Shown one piece after another: positions 36,273 to 46,721 of a stretch of 64,000 bases of DNA. The position numbers were made by a program, and so were the translations under genes. Each line of letters begins with the position of its first letter. Position 1 is the first letter of the stretch. This DNA comes from Aurelia coerulea (taxonomy: Eukaryota > Cnidaria > Scyphozoa > Semaeostomeae > Ulmaridae): positions 14,827,484 through 14,891,483 of the forward strand of contig CM076951.1 in assembly GCA_039566865.1 (NCBI GenBank), written 5' to 3'. The notes below the pieces were generated by a model. The model saw nothing but the letters and a program-made list of their open reading frames with translations. It had not been told where the DNA came from and made no database searches.

Positions 36273-38615
36273 TAATGCATGAAAGAATGCAACTGTATGG
36301 AATGTGACTCCCTCAATTGAGTAGGAAGGCGCAGGAACTGTGTGCGAAGGAGCACGTGGCGTGTGTAGGTTTGTGGTTTGTTTAGGAAATCATACTGAAC
36401 TTGTTTTGCGAGACTCAGATGACTGCTCAGCCCCTCAAAGTTCTCTCACCTTACTTGAAAGGAGTTTCTTAAGCTCTTGGAGGCTTCAAACATTACGATT
36501 TTTCAATTGAACGTCACCGCTCGGATCATTTTAAATGCGGGAGCAGCCAGACAGTTATCAAACAAAGAAATACCTATATATGTTGGGGCCGAGGGCTGAG
36601 GGCCATGGTGCCAAGGGTCAGAGCCTGTGATCTCTAATAGCCGTCAGTTGAAGACATGGGTAGCAAGATTGCCATGATACGAATCTTCATTAGATCCAGA
36701 TCATTAGAATGGTCTTTGATTGCTCTCCCATAATAGTTCTGCATCTTCGTTATTTTACCATTTGTTAGTCTACCTTTTCCTGGGATTGGCTGTTTTTGTG
36801 TTTTTGATGTTGCCACAATGTTTCTCAACGCGGTGCCCATCCTCTTTGAAACATGATTTATGCAATCTTCTTTGTCAATCCTTGCATTCTCTCCATAAGG
36901 TTTTACTGCAACCACTCCACTATACACCTTGCTGTCTCCATCAGAGAGAATGGTTGAGTATCTGAATTTGTGCTTGTCAATAGACCTGTTCCAAATTCGC
37001 TTTGCAGACTCTGCCTCCATAGCTCCAGCTGTTCCATCAAACTAATTTGGGCAGTTAGCTGAATGCTTTGCTTGCCATTCTATGCCATGTGGCTTATCTT
37101 CAGCAATTTTGCATTTATTGCAGTAGTTAGAGAGTACCTCAAAATCAATTGGGAACCCTGTAATCAAGTCAATGACCCATGCCATGCCATTGTGGGAGGT
37201 GTAGCCTCTTTTTGACTCGATCCAACAAAATATACAGCTATATCCAGAATTCCCTCTTCAGCTGGTGATACTCCAATTCCTCTATAACTCTCCACAATGG
37301 ATTACCCTGTTTTCTCAAAAATAGCATTGAATGTCTCCAAACTGGCTTTTTCCAATTTTTCCATGGTCTTAGTGTATCCTCCTTGGCTTAAACAATGAGG
37401 CATATTCATGATACCAAACCACTGTTTGATAGCTGAAGATCCACAGACAATGCCTCTTAAAGCCAAAAAGGATTGAATGTTTATGCCAAAAGCTGTATTT
37501 GGAGACTTAGATGCACCAACACGCTCACAAAGGTACCTTTCCTCCAAGATTTCCTGACACACATAGTGCATGATATGCTCCCTTTCACGGCAAATCCAAG
37601 GCTGTCTTCATGGGATAAACCAGGGATAAATAGTAGGGATGCGAAACGCGCATTGAGCTGCATAGCGCGATCATGAATGCGCGACCTTTGGTCCCCTGTG
37701 GTGTTGACAGTGAAGATCAAGATGGACGGATCCGAAAGCTCGAGTAGCAGCGCTGGCAGTAAATGATCGTGGATTCGTATCTAAAGGTAAGGAATTGTTC
37801 AACTTTTCTGTTGTTTAAGTGCTGTAGAGCTTGTTTTTTGTTTTTGTATACTCTTTGCAGGTTTTGATGCCCAGATCGTTGTTTTGTGGAACTATTTTGT
37901 TTGCATCATTTTAGGCCAAAGAATACATCTCAGCTTTGCCGATCACGCTTTGCTAAAAAAGTCGACTTCCCCGTGTGATCCCGTCTTTCAGTGTTTGATA
38001 TTTACATTGGGGATGTCCTTATAAGTATTTTTATTGCAAAACATTTTTGAGCTACGTTGAGCTGTGTGTGTGCGATCGCTTTTTCTGGAGGGCCTACCTT
38101 CCACTGTAAACCCAAATACAAATATCGGCAGCTGATTCAAAGCACGTTTCATAGTTTGGCGGTCTGGGACGAGTAATGAATGGCATCCCATTGCAGTGCA
38201 ACTAACTCAAACTTTTTTTATGAAACCAACTTTATATCAGCCACAGAAAATGCTAAAAGAGATGATATAGGATGTGTTTGGTAGAGTTCTACAATCAGGC
38301 TTTACAAGCCCTTAACCCTTATAAAATGTTTTCAGGCCAAGAAACTTACTTGCAAGTGGAAGAACAACATTCAATATTTTGAGATGTAAGTGAAAAGACA
38401 TGTAAGGATGGAAAGTGAAGAAGAAACTCCAATCATCGTTAGAAACCTCTATGGAAGGAATGGCTCCTGCACCGGACATGTCCGGTGCACAGAGCACTTA
38501 GTTTCTAAAGTTTTCATTGTTCTATCGGCGCAATATCTGGCGCACGAAAATTCAACTTTCCATACAGGGTTAGAGAGAGAGAGAGGGAATAAAGAGATTA
38601 CATGGGATAAATCTA

Positions 38616-39211
38616 CTGGGTGTCCCAAAAAAATTGTGCCCCGTTTGTCTGAAGATTGCGACAAAACGGCAAATGATTCTCGCCAAACTTTTGCATGATG
38701 GTACTCTTCAGATGTTCAATTAAAGTTTGCCACAATGCCCATGAAAATCTGTTGAAAAATCATGGAGGTATGACCTTCAGGAGACCAAATTTGCCTGATC
38801 ACTGAAACCAGCAGTCGGCCATTTTGTTTTACTATTTTGCAGCGATAAATAGCTTCATGGATTGAAAATGAAACAGCAGCCTCCAATGTCATAGCTCTCT
38901 TGAAAATTCCGATAATCCTCAGAGAGTTCCACTATTCCTGACCTCACAGAAATTATTTCTTACATCACGTGAAGCTACTCATAACTGCAAAATAGTAAGA
39001 CAAAATGGCCGACCGCTGGTTTCAGTCACCAGGCAAATTTGGTCTTCTGAAGGTCATAGCTCCATCATTCTTTAACGGATTTTTACGGAGATGGCAGCAA
39101 ACATCATTTGAAAATCTGAAGAACGACATCATATAAAAGTTTGGCGAGAATCTTTTGCCGTTTTGTCGCAATCGTCAGACAAACAGGGCACAATTTTTTT
39201 GGGACACCCTG
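38616..39211. mobile_element. Palindromic TA-flanked MITE (copy 5, CTGGGTGTCCC type)
   Basis: Ends CTGGGTGTCCCAAAAAAATT / CAGGGTGTCCCAAAAAAATT with TA flanks (38614-38615, 39212-39213). The arms pair through the GTTTGTCTGA...GCGACAAAACGGC stretch. Nested in the hAT-like element. Confidence 0.82.
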
Positions 39212-39964
39212 TACATTGAGAAAAAAGCAGCATTTTTGACACACAGGTTACATCACATCACATGTGCATCTTATTTTGGATTTGCTACCATATGTGTTGT
39301 GTTGATAGAGTAGTCTGTGCCATATGTACTGTCAATGCTGTACATGACAAATAAACAGTTTATTGTTGACAGAAACCACTAATCTTTCAGGCATTTTATC
39401 GCAACCCTTATCTTTGAATGATGCTCCTTGCCAGTTTGCATTCTTTGTAGTGCGCTGGGAACGTCTTCCCCGCGCCACTTTGACTGCTTCCAGCCACACC
39501 CGACCCATAATTTTGTAAAAGTGCTACCCGCGATGGTTTGTCTATATGACCGATAAATCACTGGTTCATTATTTCCTTACGCAGTCTTAGTACTCCCAAC
39601 CTTCAGAGAGATGCACCAGAATGTATTTTAGAATGAGCTTCCCCGCTCCAAAATCAAAGAATGCAACTTGGTCTCCTCGCTAGATTTATTAATTTCCTTT
39701 ATAGATTCACAGAGTATATGGATTCACAGAGTTGAAAATGCATATCAGCTCCAATGACTTTGTGAGAGAAATGGCAAGCTACATCATTCCAAAGGGAATT
39801 AGCCAAGACTGTATAGTCATTGTTTTCATTAGTTCAGTGGCAGATGTGTGATGGCAACACAAATATTACTGCTCATAGTTCTGGTTATAATTTAAATGGC
39901 ATTTTACCCCTAAAGGCTTCTCACCGTGTTTCAGGTATTCAGACAAGTTATGATTTATCATAAC

Positions 39965-40141
39965 CATGAGTGTAGGGGAAGATAAAGTTTGGGGGGGGGC
40001 TGCCCTTCAAAAAATCCATTGTTGACAAAAATTTGGCCTGACTTAAGCTGGATTTCTGCCCGATTTTGGCCAATTTTGTCAAATTTTTCCAACGTTGGGA
40101 GGGCTACAGCCCCCCCCAGCCTTCTGTCTCCTACGCCTATG
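39965..40141. mobile_element. 177-bp MITE with 8-bp duplication
   Basis: Imperfect inverted ends CATGAGTGTAGGGG / CATAGGCGTAGGAG with G9 and C8 runs inside, flanked by ATCATAAC (39957-39964, 40142-40149). The 8-bp duplication suggests hAT. Nested in the larger hAT-like element. Confidence 0.75.
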
Positions 40142-41747
40142 ATCATAACTGGCCTGAATACCTAAACAAGGTGAGATGCCTTATTAGTGCTTGTGACATA
40201 AACTCTCTTGCTGTTGAATCATAACCAAAACAAACAGCAAAAGATTCTGTGAAACAAGACATTAAATTGTCACTATTTGTTTCAAGATCTTTTTGAAATT
40301 GAAAATTTGGGACTGGAACACCTTTTGCAGTATTGGTATACTCTTTGATACAATGTGTAGTAGGAGTCCACATTTCATGTCCATGGTATTCTTGGCATTA
40401 AAACTTTATTTGATAGGAAAAAAATATCAGAATTGTACATGCAGCTTCAAGAGAGAAACAAGGGAAGAAATGATATCTACTTGCTGCAATTTCCATCTTC
40501 TTTCAACACTCTGAAATAATACACAGTACAGTACTAACATGTAACCAATTACTGTTTATACTTGCTTACTTAAAGGAGCTCCGTCTCCAAATGTTGATCG
40601 AAACGGTGATTTTGAAGTTTTTTTTATAAGCATCATTTTGAAGATAAATCTTTGTATGTTACAGAGGAAAAAACAAAAAATTCACATCTTTTACAATTGC
40701 TTGGGTATAAATGGATTTTTTAATGAGCACTTTTTGGTGGCTTGGGTGAAGCCACCAAACAAGTTGCAGAAAACAATGGAGAACAATGGCCATATGCAGT
40801 GTTTAAAGATTTGTTTACAGTTTGGTGACGGAGCCCCTTTAACTATAAATAACTTGCCAGATGAGTTCCATAACATAACATACTTGTCTGCTTATGGATT
40901 AAAAAGTAAATAAGGTAAATAGATGTTTGATGACATGAATATTTAATTCTGACATGTAGATTTTCAGTTTGACTTTGTTAATCCAGGAATCCATTTCATG
41001 CACATTTGTTCCTTTCACTTTTGAAGCTAAAATAGTGAATAGAAGTGTGTAATTAAGTTGTAATTAGGACATTTCACTTCAAAAGGCTACAGTATATTGT
41101 AACTACATGTGAATCTTTTAAAAACTGTGGATATATGTTGCAAAGATGCTGTATCATTGTTTGTTGTTTGATCCTATCAGCCAGTTAAGTCCAAATGTGT
41201 TTTGTCTCTTTGACTGCATGTCTTGTACAACATATCATACAAATGAGATCTGGATGAATGATTCTTTCTGGTATGGTTTCAAATCAAATTAAATGTTTAT
41301 TGTTTAGACTTTACATATCAATTGATTTACCAGATCAAATCATTCATTTTAAAGCTCTAATCTGGTAAAGTGAAAGGTACAGTATATTATACAGTAGGTG
41401 CATACAACAAAACAGAATCCCTAATGACTGCAGGCCTCTTGAAGAAGTATTCTATCCTTGCAACAACATACTGTATGTGACCCAAACACCAATGTGCACA
41501 TACAGTTTGTAAGGCATTAGCGTCAGAAACTTTCAGCCAACTGATGTATAAGTTCAAATTTTCCCTATCATTATATAATTGTTGCAGCTTTAAAGAGTCT
41601 GTTTCAATTAGTATGTTTGGCACATGTTACCTTTTTGCAGGCAGTTGTTGTTGCCATTTTATGACCCATGAATATGTGGATACAATAAAGCTGTGACACA
41701 CGCAAACATTCTGGTTGCAACTGACTTTAATTTTTCAACTTAAAAAC

Positions 41748-41882
41748 GGCCAGGCCGAAAACACGGAGACGTCGGAGATGTCGGAGTTGTCGGAGATGTC
41801 GGAGAAAATATCGGAGTTGTCGGAGATGTCGGAGAAAATATCGGAGTTGTCGAAGACGTCGGAGAAAATATCGGAGATGTCA
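41748..41882. repeat. GTCGGAGAT word array, possible end of a TIR element
   Basis: Starts with CGGCCAGGCCGAAAACACGG and continues with repeats of GTCGGAGATGTCGGAG(TTGTCGGAGAAAATA). The same GTCGGAGATG word dominates the element at 2837-5356, and the GGCCAGG tip resembles those at 20998 and 44197. No inverted partner was found nearby. Confidence 0.6.
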
Positions 41883-43379
41883 AATATTATGAATTGTACA
41901 GTTCTGAAAATATAACATTGGGGAGTACAGAGAGTACTGGCACTACAAGGGGATTTTGGTTTTCCTTCTATTTTTCTACCCAGGTTTTCCTTCTATTTTT
42001 CTACCCAGGTCTTTGGTTTTCCTTCTATTTTTCCTTCTATTTTTAAATAACTACCCAGGCCAACCAGAAAAAAGTTCTTACTTTTGAAAATTCATAGCAC
42101 CAAGGGTACTTGTCGGATTTGCATTGTTCAAATTCTAGTTCAAAGTGGAAAGACCGAAGAATTTTTGTGATTCGGTATAAGTTGTTTATTTGTACGTGCG
42201 GCTACAATAAACGATCAATAAAGTATAATAAAGTATCTTTAAATTTAAGCTCAAGGCTATAAACTCATTCACAGATATTTTGCTAGCTAAATTCGACTTT
42301 AAAAAATTTCATGTTTGCGAAATAGTATGCCTAAAACACGGCTTGAAACACTCGATTGAATCATGAACAAACTTCTCATACAGAACAACAAAGAAAGTAC
42401 AATTTTTCTCGGGTGAGAGAACTCGTCGACACATACTAAATTCTCACCTTCAGGTCACCCAAAAATCAGCGACAAATCCATTTCTTGTCCCTTTCAAACA
42501 ACACCCAACCTCGTTCCCAAGGGTATCTGTTGTTTTTAATAGGAGGCTAGACCTCAACAGATACCCTTGGGACCGGTTTACAAATTTTGTCAATTTTGAT
42601 CGGAATAATTAGCATAATTTGGCAGACAGCAGGTCCTTTCGAATCCCATATTCGACAATTTCGAAATGTATATTCCATGGTTCGAACACCACTCATTGTA
42701 TCCAGAGCCATTCGAATGTTCTTTATTTCGACTGAACGCCAGGGCTTCAAAGCTGAGAAACTTCTTTTGTTTCGAAAAGAGCCAATCATATAGCAGAATA
42801 GCCTAACACGCTCCAGGGTCAATGTAGGCGTTGAAGTTTACGGAAAACCTTCATTGTCACTGGGTACGAGGTTGAAACAACACCATCCTCTTCTCTTCGC
42901 AGCTTCGGTTCGTTGCCAACAGGCTTGCAGCAGTTCACATCGGTTGCTAAGGGCATCATTAAAGCGAGGCTGCATTTATGCTCGCTCGCGCAAAACCATT
43001 GCGTTTCGCATCCCTACTATTTATCCCTGGGATAAACTCATCTGAACGCCTGGCTTCTCACAAGTTAGGCAGAGCAGTTTCTGCATGAGGTCCGGAATCA
43101 CTGATTTCTGCACGATAATGATGCAGTCGTCAGTCTCATCATCTTCTTAATATATTTGTCGGCATCTTCAATTTCTATTCCAAAAACATTTAGTTTCCTT
43201 GCACTAGCAGACTTTTTCTGTACACGATCATCTGTATCCTGATCAACCAGTTCAACTGCTGTGTTTAGGCCATCACCTCGCCGCTCCTAACCATAAACTT
43301 CCTTTCTAACCTGTCTTTTGCCCGCCATTTTCTTTCGACCAATAATTGCTTTCCTTGTCCAGAACTTCGTTCTTCCCAT

Positions 43380-44196
43380 AATCTCAGATTTACAACTGTG
43401 AAACTTCAATAACTATGCAAAAATTTGAAAACACAATTTGCAAATATAGGCTGCAAGCTCCTCGATGGCTGCACTTGTCAGTGGTTTCCGGTTCCACATG
43501 GTACGTTGCCAATAGCCAATCAAACTCAAAGAATCCTTTGCTCGGCCAATCAGAACTGATAAACAAAGATTTATATCCATGACAGCAAATATCACTATTG
43601 TTGAAATGCGGAGCAACAAATAGGATTTGCAGGGCACAGGTAGCCCAAATGATAAATAGCTTTACTGCATCAGAAACTAGGGCCACAGGGCCATGTGATA
43701 AGAAACCTGTCAGCCAGTTTCCAGATTAACCCTATCAGCCCTCATCACTCCTTAAACAGCCCCTTGAGCCATGACATAAGACAAGGAAATTTGCATAATT
43801 TTGCAAAAGAAAAGAATTTGCACACTGGACAGGATTTAAGACCTATACTATGGTCCTCATTTTGTGAGTCAAAAACCGCCTCCAGCTTACTCCCACTGTT
43901 AAGAGATATCCTATCTTTTGATACGGTTCATGTTTTTCTTGGGACAGGGTAGCTCACCAGGGGGGCAACAATGGCGGGGTTTTTTAAAGGGCAAACAGTC
44001 CCTTTTGGAAAGAAATTGTTAATTTGACGTATTACTGACCTATATTTTTACAGGTTCTATCTGTGAAGCATCAATATTTGTTGAATGCTTTCTTAAATTG
44101 CTAAGATCTTGAACAAATTTGATAATTTGCTCTGCTTAAATTGGACTTGTCATCCCGAAATCATCAGCAATTTCCTTAACAATGAGGCCCCAAAAG
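43380..44196. other. No recognised gene
   Basis: Short frames only. Contains nothing nameable upstream of the Mutator start. Confidence 0.35.
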
Positions 44197-45330
44197 GGCC
44201 AGGTCTAAACCGTGGACAACGCGGACACGCGGACCAAACGAGAACAATAGTCCGCGGTTTTCTCGTCCGCGTTTTAGACTTTAACACCGGTAAAATCTAA
44301 AACGCGGACAAGGATTTTAGAAGACCGCGGACCATTCAAATATAACGAATTTGAACGTTCGTTACCTGTTTTTCTCCGAAGTAAACATTGTCTCTTTGCA
44401 TCATTTCTCTCGTATTGCACCATTTCCTTCTTCCATTTGTTACTAGTTTTATTACAAAGACGGAAACACTAATGAAATTCTTTGAAATTTTGCAAAAGAC
44501 GAAAAACGGAGATTTAAGGACCGTTTCTCACGGCGTCAACGGACCAGAGGAAATGTATGAAATTGACATTAAAGCTTTAAAGAAGGCGTAAAGATTACTG
44601 GAAGTATCAAGTGAAACAAAGAGCTTCATTTGGCCTAATTGGATAATTATCGAATTCTGGTCGCAAATGTTTCAACTGGGATCCGCAAATGTTGCTACTG
44701 GGATCCGCAAATGTTTCTACTACTGGGATCAATCATCAATTAGGCAAGGTGATTACCGTGATTACAAGAATTTTCAATAACAAATTCGTTATATTTGAAT
44801 GGTCCGCGGTTTTCTTGTCCGCGTTTTAGATTTTTACCAGTGTGAAATTCTAAAACGCGGACAAGAAAACCGCGGACAAGTTTGTGACTTGTCTAAAAAT
44901 CCTGAATGGCTGTGATGATAAAGCTAGTTAACCAATCGAAAAAGGAAACATGATTGAGAACTGACTGAAGAAATGTATGTATTTTTTCGATTCCCTCCGC
45001 TGGTTTCACTTCGCCTATCTGTACTTAGGCCCATTCTTCCAAACGGCCACCCCCACCTGCATGCAATCTCTACGAAGGGTTGCAACAGATTTAAGAACAG
45101 TATTTGTGGAATACGAGAGGAATTGCGCAAAGAGACAATGTTTTCTTCGGAGAAAAACAGAAAATTAGGTAACGAACGTTCAAATTCATTATACTTCAAT
45201 GGTCCGCGAAATGGTTGTCCGCGTTTTAGATTTTACCGGTGTGAAAGTCTAAAACGCGGACGAGAAAACCGCGGACTATTGTTCTCGTTTGGTCCGCGTT
45301 GTCCGCGTTGTCCGCGGTTTAGACCTGGCC
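44197..45330. mobile_element. TIR element built of GTCCGCG words, 1134 bp
   Basis: Ends GGCCAGGTCTAAACCG are inverted copies, and the arms remain similar for about 200 bp, through AACGAACGTTCAAATT-like and TTCTCCGAAG segments. Subterminal DNA is made of (GTCCGCG)TTTTAGA / TCTAAAACGCGGAC hairpins, with a further pair in the middle (44800-44880). The immediate flanks (GCCCCAAAAG and GCTTCCATTA) do not form a target duplication, so the ends may be recombined. No coding capacity. Confidence 0.65.
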
Positions 45331-46579
45331 GCTTCCATTATCTTCCTTAGCATGCATACTGTTCAAATACAACGGGATTTATTACAGCATCACAAACGTC
45401 ACACCTCCCCCATAGATTACATTTCACGCATTCAAGAAAACTGCAGTGTAAGAAATGCTATCTAAGGGCAAGGATTAGATAGGTCTCACTGGCATACTCT
45501 GTTCTCTAACTTCAGCCAGAGATAACAACTGCAACAACTCTTTTTCAATTTTCTCCGTTCTTTAGTTCCACAAAATGTTTGCTCTCAAGGCGGCCTTTCT
45601 CGTTTCTAGTCCTCATTTTATCAAGGATTCTGGTAACAGATTCAGTAATACGTTTAAGGTTGTCAGCCTCGTCCATCTTTAACCTGTTCGCGTTTACTAC
45701 AGCACAGTGGGGCAAGATTATGACAGGCTGAAAAATCAACTTTCTCCATTTAATTCCAAAGCCCTCTAATTTGAAAGAGTAATAGTTGCTGACCAAGAAA
45801 ACATATAACTTAGCTTCATATCTTTACAGAAAAAGTTTTGACAATTTTTCATTTGAGGTGCTCCAAAAAGACTTGAGAGAGGACAAATTTTTGTCGTGCA
45901 TGCATATTGAAAACAGCTATCTTCAATTGCCTATGAAGTGAAACCGTTTGGACCAATTTCGATGAAATTTGAAACGAAGATTTCACCACATTCCTTTCAG
46001 TACTGTTCAAGGTTTCCACTTTCTACTCCACTTCAATCTCTGTCAAACTAATTTTTGTTATGGCGTTGTAAATTTTGACAAAAGTTTTGAACTTAAGTAT
46101 GATCTACTTTACAAATAGTTGAATATATAGCAATTAGACAGAGTTTGAAATTAGGTTTATAGCTTAAAGTGACCAGGAGATGTTAATAGTGAAGTGAGAG
46201 AAATCTGTATTTGTGGGAATTTGCGGAATTTTGTTAATCTAAATTTTTGTGTGGGGAACTTCACAGATATTGGCAGTTTTTTATCCATCGTACGAATCTT
46301 CAAAGGCTTGGATTGTTGAATTTTGCAAAACCGAGAAGGAGTGAAAGGCAGTTGGGAAGGATTTTCTTCCAAGATAATTGATCACGTTGGGAGAGGAATC
46401 TGCTGGGTTGTGCCTGGGAGTTGGGGTTCAGTTCAGTTCATCCATTTTAAATTCAACTGCATACAAATGCTCAAAACATTAAACAACTTACAACAATTTG
46501 AATAATTACAAGCTACAAATTAAAATACAAGCATACAGACTAAACATAAATAAATCGAAAAATATACTACTTGACTAGA
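45331..46579. other. No recognised gene
   Basis: A minus-strand 83-codon frame (45545-45796) has no recognisable family. AT-rich, otherwise featureless; the end toward 46.6 kb may be the 3' UTR of the LINE. Confidence 0.35.
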
Positions 46580-46721
46580 GAATTTGTATGGAGAGGAATT
46601 CTTAAGGAGGAGCTCTCTCAGTAGCTGAGCGAATCAAGGAGAGAGCACCCCCTTTTAGTAGGAAATTTGAATTTTTAAATCTGATTAAGAAAAATTATGG
46701 GTGAATAGTGTTAATGACTCT

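Larger units (their letters stand above)
37621..43029. mobile_element. hAT-like non-autonomous element, 5409 bp, nested in the Mutator gene
   Basis: Perfect 29-bp TIRs, starting CAGGGATAAATAGTAGG at 37621 and inverted at the right end (43029). Flanked by a perfect 8-bp duplication GGATAAAC (37613-37620, 43030-43037). Excision rejoins the Mutator reading frame as ...VQMS-LS-HEDS..., an independent proof of the ends. A CAGGG tip and 8-bp duplication are typical of hAT. No hAT transposase is visible inside. The interior instead holds two smaller insertions (38616-39211, 39965-40141), a GTCGGAGAT repeat and a 17-bp-arm palindrome at 42516-42571. Confidence 0.85.
36634..43379 (-). pseudogene. Mutator-like transposase, interrupted by a hAT-like element
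   Basis: The minus-strand gene starts near 43379 (MGRTKFWTRKAIIGRK). It continues through SARKLNVFGIEIEDADKYI, then after a frameshift near 43148 a zinc-binding LCLTCEKPGVQMS. It is broken at 43038 by the inserted element. It resumes at 37612 (HEDSLGFAVKGSISCTMC), followed by FLALRGIVCGSSAIKQWFG, a broken ILDIAVYF...TSHNGMAWVIDL segment, and ILSDGDSKVYSGVVAVKPYG with EDCINHVSKRMGTALR near 36800-36970. The order matches Mutator-like transposases of the type common in cnidarian and arthropod genomes. It has at least one frameshift and several stops, so it is inactive. The C-terminus is lost after about 36634. Confidence 0.7.
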
